A stretch of DNA of 64,000 nucleotides from Pseudomonadota bacterium (GTDB lineage: Bacteria > Pseudomonadota > Gammaproteobacteria > Pseudomonadales > Oleiphilaceae). The stretch covers positions 52,517-116,516 of the forward strand of contig PDPE01000035.1 in NCBI GenBank assembly GCA_002747395.1, written 5' to 3'. Of the stretch, positions 9,170 to 18,900 are shown one piece after another (positions within the stretch are counted from its first letter, which is position 1; every line of letters begins with the position of its first letter). The translations under genes were made by a program, and so were the position numbers. Below the pieces are notes generated by a model. It saw nothing but the letters and a program-made list of their open reading frames with translations. It did no database searches and had not been told where the DNA came from.

Positions 9170-9970
9170 CTACTTGCCTGTTCGCAGATTGCTTACCCGA
9201 CCGGCCACCAGTTTATGGTACAGCTTGTTGGCACGGGATTTTTCTATGGCGTTGCTTCTATGTATCTCGGCATCCTGCATCAACTCGCTGACACGCAATT
9301 TGATTCTGCGATTGGTCGCGTGAATTGCATCCTCATCAGCCAGGTCGGCGGCAGACAAATAAACAGGCTCACCGATTGAAAACACCACCTTGGTTGGCCT
9401 GAAAACAGGTACTTTTGGTATCGGCAAAAAATCCCAGTCCGGGTTCACCGGCTTCATCAGTTTTTCCTCAAGGTAAGGCTGATGCACCACCAGCCAGGGA
9501 ATGGACTGGTCTATCCCGTAAAATCCAATCGGGATGATGGGAACATTTTTTTCCTGCAGCATCCTCAGGTAACCGGTATGAAATTTATTCATTCGGTTAC
9601 GCACATCCGTCGCATCGATACCTTCAGGCAGAATCAATATGGTTTTTCCTTCTGACAGCAGTTCTCGCCCCACTTTTATTGACGCAGTCTGACAACCCAA
9701 CTGCCTGAACCATAAACCTGCCGGCCCTTCAGCAAAGCCTTTCCACACCAGGGTAGAAATATCCAGCTTTGGATACATTGATAACAGCTGACTACCCAAC
9801 AAATAACACTCCAAACCAAAAAACGCCGTATGGTTCATCACCAGCATTGCCTGCTGATCGCGCAACAAGGCAAGATTGCTTTTACCAAGCACATCAAGCT
9901 GAAAATAATAACGGGAAAACGCGTCCAATGCCCTGGGTATACGCAGCGTAACGAGAGAGTCTCTTAACAT
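9170..9970 (-). CDS. PlsC-type glycerolipid acyltransferase
   Basis: The 266-residue protein belongs to the PlsC/LPLAT acyltransferase family, which moves acyl chains onto lysophosphatidate or related acceptors at the inner membrane. Motif I appears as NHTAFFG, so the usual aspartate of NHxxxxD is replaced. Motif III is present as ILPEGIDAT. The atypical motif I makes the exact substrate, and perhaps activity, uncertain. ATG at 9970. It lies upstream of a fourfold tandem repeat and follows the YqaA-family gene on the same strand (72-base gap), so an operon is possible. Confidence 0.8.
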   Translation of the reverse strand: MLRDSLVTLRIPRALDAFSRYYFQLDVLGKSNLALLRDQQAMLVMNHTAFFGLECYLLGSQLLSMYPKLDISTLVWKGFAEGPAGLWFRQLGCQTASIKVGRELLSEGKTILILPEGIDATDVRNRMNKFHTGYLRMLQEKNVPIIPIGFYGIDQSIPWLVVHQPYLEEKLMKPVNPDWDFLPIPKVPVFRPTKVVFSIGEPVYLSAADLADEDAIHATNRRIKLRVSELMQDAEIHRSNAIEKSRANKLYHKLVAGRVSNLRTGK

Positions 9971-9986
9971 GATGCCTGGCCGCTCC

Positions 9987-10065
9987 TTGTTGGGGTTATC
10001 ATAGTCTTGTCGAGGTTGACATTGCTTTGTCGGGGTTATATTGCTTTGTCGGGGTTATCATTGTT
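9987..10065. repeat. 19-20 bp tandem repeat, four copies
   Basis: Four consecutive imperfect units based on TTGTCGGGGTTATCATTGCT fill the divergent intergenic region between the PlsC-type gene and the DsrE gene. It is the longest of the short tandem arrays in the window. Confidence 0.75.
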
Positions 10066-10146
10066 TAATTATAGGGGCGCATGGTATAAGATTCGCCCGG
10101 CAAATTCCAGCGGTGCTGAATGCGCCCGTCTCTACAAGAGGTGACC

Positions 10147-10602
10147 ATGAAAAATATGAAGTCAATAGTGAATGTTATTGTGCTGGTTTTAGCGGTAATG
10201 TCACTTTCTGTGGCGCAAGCTGAAGAATCGAAAGGCGGGTTGTTCGTCAATCTGACAACCGATGACACATGGTCAGCAGCAAAGGCAATTGTGTTCGCTC
10301 ACGAAAAAGCGCTGAAACGCGGCCACAAACCTGTAGCAATTTGGCTCAATGTTCGAGGAATCTATCTGGCTGATAAAAAGCGACCATCTCACGTTCACGG
10401 GCTATTGAGAGAAAAGAATCTGTCCATACAGGATATGCTCACTGCTTTTATAAAAGATGGCGGTATTGTCATTGCCTGCGGTGCTTGCTCGCAAGCAGCC
10501 GGCCTCACATCAGCCGATTTTATCGATGGCGTTAAAATGGGAAATCCCGACCTCGTTACGGGATTACTCTTCGACCCCTCGGTTAAAACTTTGTCCTGGT
10601 GA
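10147..10602 (+). CDS. Exported DsrE-family protein
   Basis: The 151-residue product has an N-terminal signal peptide (hydrophobic to about residue 26, ending SVAQAEE), so it should act in the periplasm. The rest is a DsrE/DsrF-like fold, with DDTWSAAKAIVFAHEKALKRGH as the first helix region, split here only by normal family variation, and the cysteine motif IACGACSQAAGL near the active site. DsrE proteins carry or sense persulfide sulfur. I chose the ATG at 10147, preceded by AGAGGTG; an upstream in-frame ATG at 10120 would bury the signal peptide. It is followed by a 16-bp duplication and an unknown gene. Confidence 0.82.
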   Translation: MKNMKSIVNVIVLVLAVMSLSVAQAEESKGGLFVNLTTDDTWSAAKAIVFAHEKALKRGHKPVAIWLNVRGIYLADKKRPSHVHGLLREKNLSIQDMLTAFIKDGGIVIACGACSQAAGLTSADFIDGVKMGNPDLVTGLLFDPSVKTLSW

Positions 10603-10678
10603 ACCTGCCATACCTGTTCAGTTCAGTCAGGCGATGTGCCGACGCACCCGCCTGACAACAACGTTACTTTTTGACTAT

Positions 10679-10710
10679 TACCTGACGAAACAAATACCTG
10701 ACGAAACAAA
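10679..10710. repeat. 16-bp perfect tandem duplication
   Basis: TACCTGACGAAACAAA occurs twice in a row (10679-10694 and 10695-10710), 25 bases before the start of the next gene. It is one of the short tandem repeats seen through the window. Confidence 0.85.
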
Positions 10711-10734
10711 GTTATTACCCCGAAACCGGAAACA

Positions 10735-11751
10735 ATGATGTATCACTGGATTAAACGACTGATCTTGTTGTTTGAGCTGGCAATAATCAACAGCACATCA
10801 CTATTCAGCAAAATTCCCTTACTGCAATATTTGCACCGAACCGTGACAGCCAATGTGGAAGTTTTGAGCCCGGAGGGGTCAGACGCCTTCAGCTTCAGCG
10901 TCCGGTTCAAAACACCTTATTTCCACCTTCCCCTCGAAATAGCGAAAACCCAGGTTGGGCATGAAAGTGATACCAACGCGTTTCAACCGTCTGCCTTTCT
11001 TTTTTTCGATTGGCAATCCTGGCAACACATAACCGGCAAGATTAAATGGCTTGGTGAACGATCAAAACGAATAGACGGCAAAAAAACGGAAGTGATTACA
11101 GGGTTTGTCTACGAGGCCAACATCGCTGACCAGTCAAGCAGGCATCTGGGGCTAAGATTGGCCGAAGGAGTTGAAGGTACAGTGAGGGTGCTCGGCAAGC
11201 GCACCTTTAAAAGCATGGTATTCAAACCGGCCTTTTGGATGTTTGAACCAATGGATTACCGCTATAACCTGATTCACATAAATGACATCAAGCAGATGAC
11301 TCTTATTGTCTCCCTGTCAGAAATGGGTAGCGGCAACCCCGAGTTGTATCACAATGCGGTGGCGCGCATTGAGGAATGGATCAGCCTGACTGTTAAACGT
11401 AATAACCCCGAGTCAGTCATGCTGGTATTTTTACGCCATGTCAGAAACTGGGGGCCACTTGGTATGCCGCCCCTGTTTCAGGGGCTTTGTGAAATTCTTG
11501 GAAACATGGGAGTGGCCGATCAGGAGAAACTGCTGTACGACTTCTACGCTGACAACTGGGGGGCTCGTAATAACCCCAACGGGAGACTGCTCGTAGTCAA
11601 AACACTGGAAGCAATGGGAACCAAAAAAGCCGGGGCTGCGTTAGCGTTGATTTTCGAATATATCCAAAATCAGCCCGTTCATGCTGATGAACTGGCTATG
11701 GTTCAACAAGCCATTGAAAGCGTATCGCAAGTGACTGGAGACAAAAAATGA
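10735..11751 (+). CDS. Conserved-looking hypothetical protein
   Basis: I do not recognise this 338-residue protein. The N terminus has a hydrophobic stretch (RLILLFELAIINS) that could be an uncleaved anchor. The middle is rich in beta-strand-like sequence with a WLGERSKRIDGKK loop, and the last third (from about 215) is helical and could form HEAT-like pairs. Codon use and the uninterrupted frame support a real gene. It is convergent with the diguanylate cyclase gene; their stops are 15 bases apart. No catalytic motif stands out. Confidence 0.6.
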   Translation: MMYHWIKRLILLFELAIINSTSLFSKIPLLQYLHRTVTANVEVLSPEGSDAFSFSVRFKTPYFHLPLEIAKTQVGHESDTNAFQPSAFLFFDWQSWQHITGKIKWLGERSKRIDGKKTEVITGFVYEANIADQSSRHLGLRLAEGVEGTVRVLGKRTFKSMVFKPAFWMFEPMDYRYNLIHINDIKQMTLIVSLSEMGSGNPELYHNAVARIEEWISLTVKRNNPESVMLVFLRHVRNWGPLGMPPLFQGLCEILGNMGVADQEKLLYDFYADNWGARNNPNGRLLVVKTLEAMGTKKAGAALALIFEYIQNQPVHADELAMVQQAIESVSQVTGDKK

Positions 11752-11766
11752 GCTGATTCGTTTCGA

Positions 11767-12885
11767 TTACTCACCAATTATTCGATCCCGGCCGGCTTTT
11801 TTCGCCTCATACAAACGATTGTCCGCAAGATGGATCAAGCCCTCAATACTCAATTCAGGGCTGAGTTCTGCCACACCCCCGCTGAACGTCATCGTCACGT
11901 TTTGGCCTTGTTGGCTGAATTTCCGGCTTTTTACCTTACGAGCGAGTTCCTCGGCTTTGTGCCTGGCCTCTTTTCCATTGGTGTCCGGCATAACCACCAA
12001 AAACTCCTCTCCCCCCCAGCGCGCGACATAATCGGTCGCCCTCAAGCTTCGTTTCAACACATTTGCGAACTCTTTTAGCACTTTATCGCCGAATGAGTGA
12101 CCGTACCTGTCATTCACTGATTTAAAGTGGTCAACATCGATAATCAGAATGGACAAGGTGGCGTTGTTGCGTTTGACCCGGTCAAATTCATAGGCCAATC
12201 GCGTGTTCATTTCTCGCCGATTGGCCAGCTTGGTCAGCTCATCGGTAGTGGCGAGCAGCTCCAGTTCAACATGAGCCTGACTTAATTTCTGATAGATGTT
12301 CTCCTGCTTTTTGACAAGTTTGCTTAACGCATATTTTTGCCTTGCATACTTGGCCCCGATGGCGGTAAGCAGAATACTGATAGGAACATAGGCTGCTATC
12401 ATATACAGGTCATGCGTTATATCCCCCCCCTGCTTCAGGTAAACATGTGAAACAATAGAGCCCAGAACGTAAAGTAGTACAATGATTCCGCTACAAAATA
12501 TTGACAGGAACACGCTGCTGAAGCGGTAGTAATAGCTGATGATAGAAAGTGAAAGTATAAGAGCACTCGGTCTTGCATCGCCCAGCATGGGTAACCACAG
12601 GACAAAAGCGATGCACCAGTTTGCGCCCAGAATGACGCCAATTACTTTACTGTCCCGATAATCAAAGCAGGCGCGAGATCGAACATAAGCCATGGCCAGG
12701 TACGAAAAAGACGCGGCATAAACGAACAAATAAACGAAGTGAGATAGTGGTGATTCAGCCAGACCCAGAGGAACAATCACAGCGCCAAAACACACAATCC
12801 CCAGAAAATAACCGATAATCGAAAATGCTATATTCCGAACAGCCACACTTTTCATCGTGCTCGTATTGACCCTGGTTTCGATCAT
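11767..12885 (-). CDS. Membrane diguanylate cyclase (GGDEF domain)
   Basis: The 372-residue protein has about six N-terminal membrane segments (residues 15-180), a short coiled-coil-like linker, and a C-terminal GGDEF domain. The active site reads GGEEF within ARWGGEEFLV. An inhibitory I-site RATD lies five residues before it, so product feedback is expected. It should make cyclic di-GMP from two GTP and so shift cells toward sessile growth. The membrane part is a sensor of unknown input. No EAL domain is present. It stands alone on the minus strand. Confidence 0.93.
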   Translation of the reverse strand: MIETRVNTSTMKSVAVRNIAFSIIGYFLGIVCFGAVIVPLGLAESPLSHFVYLFVYAASFSYLAMAYVRSRACFDYRDSKVIGVILGANWCIAFVLWLPMLGDARPSALILSLSIISYYYRFSSVFLSIFCSGIIVLLYVLGSIVSHVYLKQGGDITHDLYMIAAYVPISILLTAIGAKYARQKYALSKLVKKQENIYQKLSQAHVELELLATTDELTKLANRREMNTRLAYEFDRVKRNNATLSILIIDVDHFKSVNDRYGHSFGDKVLKEFANVLKRSLRATDYVARWGGEEFLVVMPDTNGKEARHKAEELARKVKSRKFSQQGQNVTMTFSGGVAELSPELSIEGLIHLADNRLYEAKKAGRDRIIGE

Positions 12886-13627
12886 TCAACTGCTCCTGCT
12901 AATACGCTAATACCCAATTTCCATGTTATGTGGCGCGCTAACCTGCGGGGAATTTAATAGTCATCATCACTGTCTGGCAATACGATCCTCTCGGGAACAC
13001 CTGCGACTTGATGTTCGCAACTGAAATCAGTTTTACCCAGATTCTCATCACGTTAGAAAAGAGATACTTACTGGTTGTGCCTGCTACTCAACTTCCGAAC
13101 ACTTTCTGTCGGGCTTTTCGAAATATCGGCATGCATATTGAGTCTGGCTTCCAGATTTTGAAAGCAAGCCAGTGGCCCTGAAACCGGAACAAGCGCAACA
13201 GACCGTCGACTGGGACACTCCGGAGATCGGGTGCCGCGTAGATATGTACATTCACGGCCTTTACCATTTCAGCCTTCATGGATACGATCATGGTGTTGTA
13301 AATGATGCAATAGTACTTTCAGGTGAAGTGCCACTACAGGCAACTCGACGGCTACGGCTTCCCGCCCCGTCGTGATGGCACAGAACAGGAACACTGCAAC
13401 ACAAACTGCCTGCGAAAGCCTGTTCACCTGAAATCTGGTAGAAAAAAACGATGCCACCCGGGCAAACAAAGACAAGGCCGGATGCATCGGTTCAATTACA
13501 GGGCACCATCAGGGCGATGGCGGAGACTTCCACGCACCCGCGGATGCGCCCTGCCGGATTATCTAACCCCGGTCAGCCCGATGCCTGCTTTTTCTGTGAG
13601 GTGAGACAGACAACGGGAAAGCAGTAA
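12886..13627. other. 742-bp intergenic region without supported gene
   Basis: Only short open frames occur here (for example minus strand 13269-13487 and 13088-13291, which overlap in different frames). The first has a signal-like hydrophobic stretch, but neither resembles a known family. The region could hold a decayed gene; I see no intact one, no RNA gene and no clear terminator. Confidence 0.5.
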
Positions 13628-14380
13628 TCAGGCAGATTGCTTTTTGCGAGTCAAGCCCAAGCCTGCCAAAGCGAGTCCAAACAACGCCAATGTACCTGGC
13701 TCTGGAACACGATTACCCGTATCCTGTCTCAGCATGTCCCGAACCGCGCTATCGAAATCGACGTAGCTGTTGGAACTGACAACGAAGCCGTTAGAGGTAA
13801 CCACATTGTCGAGGTAGTAGTTGGAAATGGCGTTACTACCGATTGGCAAGCCATTAACGGCAATGCCTTCAGCTTCAGCATTATCACGGGCAGTCTGATC
13901 GTCGGTCGCGGAGCTTGTTCCATCACCGGCTACGTCAATGATCAGGTTGCTTGTTTCAATTGTCTGACTGGCAACTGCGGCTATCATCAGGTCTACCGCC
14001 CGGTTTACACCGTCGTAGATATCCGTGCCGCCACGACCGGGGCGAGCAAAGTTCTCCAGTGTATCGGCAAAGTCGTTAATGTCGGCTGCACTATCGAGGA
14101 TAACGAAGTCATCCAGAGTTGTTGTATAATAATCGTTGTCGAAAAACACGACATTCACACCAATCGCCCCATGTGCTCCGCCAAGAATATTGGCCTGAAC
14201 AGTGGCATCACGGAACGCTGCACCATAGCCTTCCATCTGCAGATCGTATTCCTGGTCATCAACACTGTTCGAAACATCAATAACCAGGGAAAGGCCTATA
14301 TCCACAGGTACCGCCAGTGCAAAGGCAGAGCAAGTGCTTAATACCGTGCCAGCAATTGCTCCATAGAGGGACTTTTTCAT
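13628..14380 (-). CDS. PEP-CTERM sorted DUF1194/VWA-domain protein
   Basis: The 250-residue exported protein has a signal peptide (to about residue 23), a von Willebrand A-type domain with metal-binding start DVSNSVD (DxSxS form) and later GGTDIYDG, and a C-terminal sorting signal VPEPGTLALFGLALAGLG followed by basic residues. DUF1194 is a VWA-type family. The PEP-CTERM tail predicts processing by an exosortase encoded elsewhere in the genome and links it to exopolysaccharide or surface matrix. GGAGA precedes the ATG at a good distance. It is monocistronic. Confidence 0.92.
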   Translation of the reverse strand: MKKSLYGAIAGTVLSTCSAFALAVPVDIGLSLVIDVSNSVDDQEYDLQMEGYGAAFRDATVQANILGGAHGAIGVNVVFFDNDYYTTTLDDFVILDSAADINDFADTLENFARPGRGGTDIYDGVNRAVDLMIAAVASQTIETSNLIIDVAGDGTSSATDDQTARDNAEAEGIAVNGLPIGSNAISNYYLDNVVTSNGFVVSSNSYVDFDSAVRDMLRQDTGNRVPEPGTLALFGLALAGLGLTRKKQSA

Positions 14381-14586
14381 TACTTATTTCTCCAAAATTT
14401 TACAGAAAGTGTACCATTGCTTTACATTTCAAGCTTCAACTCCGTTAAAAGCAGAAGTCAGGCCACTATAGCGAATCATCACTTATATCAATTGGTTAGT
14501 ATTTTTTGAATTTCGGTGAGTGTAAAATAATTTGACACTTTGTATCCCGTTTGCATTCTGTGAGCAGGTGGATTTGAGAAGGATTA

Positions 14587-15417
14587 TTATTGCTTCCAGG
14601 CAGCAGATGCAGACTCCCGCTGCGGTCGGGCGATCGCGTTATCGATAAACAGGCGGGACACCCGTTTGACAATATCGCTCTGGAATGCCTTTTCGTAGTA
14701 CACATCAATCACATAGGCCTTTACCTTGACCTGAAGAGCCAGCCGCTCGGCGATAACCACTTCACTGAAAATGATACTGACCGGCTTTTTCAGATAGGCA
14801 AAACGGCTGGTGACAACCACTTCGTGAATGAGATTTTGAGCAAGCGCGATATCTGCATCCAGAGCGATGTGAAAATCACAGACCACCATCATATCCAGTG
14901 CTCCGGCGTTGCCGGTAGAGACCATTTCGGTAATAAAGCGGGAGTTGGGAATGGTAACTATGTTGTCATCCAGGGTGTTCAGCCGCACGGAACGCAAACC
15001 GATACTGATAATTTCACCGTATGTGCCATTGAAGTCCACCCGATCCCCCACCTGAAACGGGCGGTCGAAAAGTAAAATAATGCCCGCAATAATGGAAGCC
15101 ACCACATCCTTGAGTGCGATACCAATGGCCACCGCCGCCGAACCGCCAAGAGCCAGGGTCATTTCCCGGGGAGGCTGGATAATACCGGTGATCAGCCAGT
15201 AAGTACCGATAAAATACCAGACAAAGGTAAACAGGGTGGCCAGTTGCAGAATCATAAAGCGTCTGGCCGGAATGGACTTCATCAGCGCTTCAGAAAAATG
15301 CCTGACCACCTTGTTGATTGCCCAGAGAACAAAAATGGCTGATAGCAACATGACGATTTTACCGGGATCCAGCAAGTCGCCAACGGCCGAGATTTCCTGT
15401 AGTGTCTGCTGTTCCAT
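14587..15417 (-). CDS. Small mechanosensitive channel (MscS family)
   Basis: The 276-residue product has three or more membrane helices and the MscS core: an Ala/Gly-rich pore helix ALGGSAAVAIGIALKDVVAS, the following IILLFDRPFQVGDRV, and the beta domain with NTLDDNIVTIPNSRF. It should release solutes on hypo-osmotic shock, or conduct selectively if gated otherwise. The C-terminal vestibule is short. It lies directly downstream of the large membrane ATPase gene on the same strand, separated by a 122-bp inverted-repeat element that may uncouple or attenuate transcription. Confidence 0.92.
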   Translation of the reverse strand: MEQQTLQEISAVGDLLDPGKIVMLLSAIFVLWAINKVVRHFSEALMKSIPARRFMILQLATLFTFVWYFIGTYWLITGIIQPPREMTLALGGSAAVAIGIALKDVVASIIAGIILLFDRPFQVGDRVDFNGTYGEIISIGLRSVRLNTLDDNIVTIPNSRFITEMVSTGNAGALDMMVVCDFHIALDADIALAQNLIHEVVVTSRFAYLKKPVSIIFSEVVIAERLALQVKVKAYVIDVYYEKAFQSDIVKRVSRLFIDNAIARPQRESASAAWKQ

Positions 15418-15442
15418 TTTTTTAACCTGATTCGTACCTACC

Positions 15443-15564
15443 CGATATCAGCCAGCGTGGGCAGCCTGCGCTGGAAGACGCCGTGAATACATCCCTGTAG
15501 GCTCGACTTTGGCATCCATGCCAAAGACGCTTCCAGCGCAGGCTGCCCACGCTGGCTGATATCG
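15443..15564. repeat. Long inverted repeat with perfect 35-bp arms and nested hairpin
   Basis: Bases 15443-15477 are the exact reverse complement of 15530-15564 (arms begin CGATATCAGCCAGCG). The 52-base centre contains another hairpin, CTTTGGCAT/ATGCCAAAG at 15507-15526. The whole can fold into a cruciform. It lies between the ATPase and MscS genes. Such intergenic elements are often dispersed in many copies in marine gammaproteobacteria; no second full copy is in this window. Confidence 0.9.
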
Positions 15565-15582
15565 AACGGGTGAGTAGCCACT

Positions 15583-17769
15583 CTAATTCCACAACATATT
15601 CTTGCGATGTAAAAATCCGGACAGTGAACCGTACCAGTAAGGGTCTATTCTGTATCGCTCCGATTCGTCCCGAATAATCATTCCCATATTGATACCCTGT
15701 TTTACCGCATGCCTGACAACGGGTTCCGAGAAATGGGTCACCAGCATGATTTCCTCTGTCGACAGGGAAGAATGCAGAACAATGGCCGTATAGACAAAGT
15801 ATAAGTCATCTTTCATACCGGCGAGCAGATTCGCTGATGGCCTTTCCGGCACGCCGACCTCTGCCAGGCGTCCCTTGACTTTGACGGCATTTAACCACAG
15901 CTCAATCGCTGCCAGCGGATTGCCGCCGGACTGCTCCCATAAAATATTGAACACTCTGGAGTTGGCGGCTCGAATACTGGTTGACTCGCTGCTTGCAGCG
16001 GCCGAAAGCAGCATATTGTTGTATTTCAGTTGGCGTCTGCCACCCTTGTGTCGAGACAGGATTAACCGGCGAATATCCATGGGAGACCATCTGGGCATTT
16101 TGTACAGATTGCTGACTCGTTGCTCTCTGACAAACACATAACTCAGATAATTCCAGCTCGGTGCATTCAACACAATCACCCAGTAGACATGGGTCAGATG
16201 GGCGTTCATACACTCCATCAAGGCCCGGTACGCACCCAGGTAACCAACCTCGGCAAGAAACAGGTTGTGGGCAGAGTCAATCACCACCACTTGCGGCTCG
16301 ATACTTTCTTCCTGCCGAACCAGCCCGCCAGCATCTGAAAACGGCCCTATTTCCAGCACCTCGGAGAGTTGATCGAGTAACAATCCGGGGTCGGTCAGCT
16401 TGTTCCTGATATTCAGAACCTTTACCGGTGTTGCCTCCCAAAAGTGGGGCAATCGCCTGACAAAAGTCGATTTGCCACTACCGGATTCGCCCACCACCAC
16501 GGTGACATTATCATCGGTTTTGTCTGACAACCATCTTTTCATCGGCTCCAGGGCGGCTGACACGTCACCCACATCAAACAGCTGATCATCGGATACTTCG
16601 CGCAGCATCCAGTCGGTATAGCTTTGATCGGGTTCCGGCTGATCGTCTTCCTCCTCCGGCGTCTCTTCCAACCGGCTTTCCAGACGAATACGCAACAATT
16701 TGACTGAAAACGAGCGGTACACATCAAAAACCATCAGCTTTTGATTGGCGCTGGCCACCACATCAATCAGGTGAGCCAGCTTAAATACCAGTGGCCAGCC
16801 GGCTTTCAACACCAGTCTGGATAGCAAGCCGGATTGCTCTGCATGGCCAATCGCTGCCTTGCCCAATACAGTCTCGATAAATTGATTCGCCGCCCGCTTG
16901 TACCTGACCAGCAACCAAATGCTTGCCACCCAGAAAATGGCAATATCGACAAGAATGGCCAGAAAAACGGCGTAGCCCACACCGGTTTTCCAGGCAAGCC
17001 ACCATAAAAGCAGGCAAAACAGTGCGACCCGGGCCACTTTTCGGCTATCCAGCACCAGCTGTTCCTCGGTGCTGCTGGACAAAAACAGCCCGCTTCGCGT
17101 GAATGTTCGGGACAGACTCCATTCAGTGATAACACGCATCGCTCTAAAGGCGGCGTAAACCGTACCCAATGGAGCGATCAACCCGAGAATGTGCCAACTT
17201 TCCTGAACCACGGATGCCATCAGGTTGGTGGCGACCAGGATGAACACCCAGGATGCATTGGGCTTTAACAGCCAGAAAAATCCGCTACAAAAGTAACGCA
17301 ATTTGGAGTTTTCAAGTTTACCGATTACTCGTTGCTGTACCCGGGCCAGCGCAGAGGTCGCTCCACCGGCAATTTTTACCAGAACAAAAAATGACAGGAG
17401 TAACGCCAATAGCTGAGACACCCAGCCCAACAACAGCATCAGACTTTTATCCTGTTGCCGGGATAGCCGATACTCCTCGATAAAAGGCTGTGCAATATTG
17501 CTCGGGAAGCCATCAGAAGGAAACCACTTTGGGCGGTCTGACAGTATGCCGAACAACGATGCCTGATGTTGACTACCGCCGATCTGACCGGATAAAAAAC
17601 GCTCAAGATAAGCAGAAGACGAAGGTAATAATGGCATTTCCCACTGAAAGCCGGCAACGGATTGCTGGCAGGAATGACAGTTCGCATAAAGTGGATTCAG
17701 AACCGAAAGTGCGAGGAAAACCCATAAAACGCGAATGCAGCTTCCAAGGGAATGGCTCATTATTTTCAC
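15583..17769 (-). CDS. Membrane protein with MscS-like transmembrane region and C-terminal P-loop ATPase
   Basis: The 728-residue product starts with a signal-like segment (1-30), a short extracytoplasmic part with CHSC at 31-34, then about six hydrophobic helices between 108 and 290. A charged linker (EETPEEEDDQPEPDQ, 368-382) leads to an AAA/STAND-like ATPase with Walker A GESGSGKS at 427-434 and Walker B QVVVIDSA (Asp498). The C-terminal part (about 640-728) resembles a winged-helix region. The layout suggests a membrane channel or sensor driven or gated by an NTPase. The next gene is an MscS channel. GTG at 17769 has GGAG seven bases upstream; the ATG at 17760 is an alternative. Function unknown. 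Confidence 0.8.
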   Translation of the reverse strand: MKIMSHSLGSCIRVLWVFLALSVLNPLYANCHSCQQSVAGFQWEMPLLPSSSAYLERFLSGQIGGSQHQASLFGILSDRPKWFPSDGFPSNIAQPFIEEYRLSRQQDKSLMLLLGWVSQLLALLLSFFVLVKIAGGATSALARVQQRVIGKLENSKLRYFCSGFFWLLKPNASWVFILVATNLMASVVQESWHILGLIAPLGTVYAAFRAMRVITEWSLSRTFTRSGLFLSSSTEEQLVLDSRKVARVALFCLLLWWLAWKTGVGYAVFLAILVDIAIFWVASIWLLVRYKRAANQFIETVLGKAAIGHAEQSGLLSRLVLKAGWPLVFKLAHLIDVVASANQKLMVFDVYRSFSVKLLRIRLESRLEETPEEEDDQPEPDQSYTDWMLREVSDDQLFDVGDVSAALEPMKRWLSDKTDDNVTVVVGESGSGKSTFVRRLPHFWEATPVKVLNIRNKLTDPGLLLDQLSEVLEIGPFSDAGGLVRQEESIEPQVVVIDSAHNLFLAEVGYLGAYRALMECMNAHLTHVYWVIVLNAPSWNYLSYVFVREQRVSNLYKMPRWSPMDIRRLILSRHKGGRRQLKYNNMLLSAAASSESTSIRAANSRVFNILWEQSGGNPLAAIELWLNAVKVKGRLAEVGVPERPSANLLAGMKDDLYFVYTAIVLHSSLSTEEIMLVTHFSEPVVRHAVKQGINMGMIIRDESERYRIDPYWYGSLSGFLHRKNMLWN

Positions 17770-17816
17770 TACCTTGCTCCCATCATTCCGGGCATATTGA
17801 ACAAGCGGTCATACAG

Positions 17817-18869
17817 CTAGAACGGGACAGGATACCGCCTCATTACCTGGTGAATCTCTTTCAGGGTGTCGTCAGACAGCGTGATATCAAAGGCATCGAT
17901 ATCCTCCTTGAGTTGCGAGAGCGAGGTGGCACCAATAATGGTGGAGGTGACACCATCGACCTGATCACACCAGGCCAGTGCCAGTTGCGACGGTGTGATC
18001 CTGTGCCTGGTGGCCACATCAACATATTCGGCTATCGCACTGGCGACCTGCGGGCTATCCCGGAACAGACCATTGCGCTGCACTATACTCCAGCGGCTCC
18101 CTTCGGGCCGGGCACCATTCAGATATTTGCCACTGAGCGCTCCCCCTGCCAGTGGTGACCAGGGCAAGTAGGCGACATCGGCATGAACACAGTTTTCAAT
18201 CAGATAGGGCCAGTCCTTGGTGTGCAACAAACTGAATTCGTTCTGTATGGAAACCATAACAGGCAACGAGTGGGCATCAGCCAGGCGAAGATACTCGTTG
18301 ATCCCCCAGGGAGTGTCGTCAGAAAGCCCGCAATACCTGATTTTTCCGGCTTTGACACAGGCATACAGTGCCTGCAATATTTCCAGCATCTGATTCGAAT
18401 GCTGTTTTGCATCCACATCAGTGAACGACACCTTGCCTGGCCAGTGTTTCGAAAAATGAGGTGACGTCCGGTTGGGCCAGTGCAGCTGATAGAGGTCGAT
18501 ATAGTCGGCCTGCAATCGTTTCAGTGAGTCATCTACTGCCCTGATGATGGCTTTGCCTGTGATCTCGCCGCCCTTTCGAACCCAGGGCAAACCTTTCCCG
18601 GCGATCTTGGTAGCCAGGATAATCTCCTTTCTCCTGGCCTTGTTGCGAGCCAGCCAGTTACCGATAATCGTTTCGGTTGCTCCGTAAGACTCCGGTGTGG
18701 GAGGAATGGAGTACATTTCTGCCGTATCCACAAAATTGATGCCCCGCGCCAGTGCATAGTCAATTTGTTCGTTGGCATCGGCCTGTGTATTCTGGGTGCC
18801 CCAGGTCATGGTGCCGAGACAAACCCGGGATACTTCAATACTGGTACTGCCTAACCTCGTATACTTCAC
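17817..18869 (-). CDS. Aldo/keto reductase, Tas family
   Basis: This cytoplasmic NADPH-dependent oxidoreductase of the aldo/keto reductase family is close to E. coli Tas: LGTMTWGTQNTQADA, GINFVDTAEMYSIPP with the catalytic Asp and Tyr, LKRLQADYIDLYQLHWPNR, and a C-terminal LIGATSLSQL-like segment (here IIGATSLSQL). The 350-residue length is typical. I moved the start from GTG 18875 to GTG 18869 because GGAG lies five bases before it and directly abuts the first one. The substrate is unknown. Confidence 0.9.
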   Translation of the reverse strand: MKYTRLGSTSIEVSRVCLGTMTWGTQNTQADANEQIDYALARGINFVDTAEMYSIPPTPESYGATETIIGNWLARNKARRKEIILATKIAGKGLPWVRKGGEITGKAIIRAVDDSLKRLQADYIDLYQLHWPNRTSPHFSKHWPGKVSFTDVDAKQHSNQMLEILQALYACVKAGKIRYCGLSDDTPWGINEYLRLADAHSLPVMVSIQNEFSLLHTKDWPYLIENCVHADVAYLPWSPLAGGALSGKYLNGARPEGSRWSIVQRNGLFRDSPQVASAIAEYVDVATRHRITPSQLALAWCDQVDGVTSTIIGATSLSQLKEDIDAFDITLSDDTLKEIHQVMRRYPVPF

Positions 18870-18900
18870 GGACACTCCTTTTTAAAAGTCGCTTTTATGA

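Noticed and set aside
13088..13487. Two overlapping minus-strand frames that together might be a short exported protein with a frameshift
   Set aside because: The joined sequence matches no family I know and codon patterns are not convincing.
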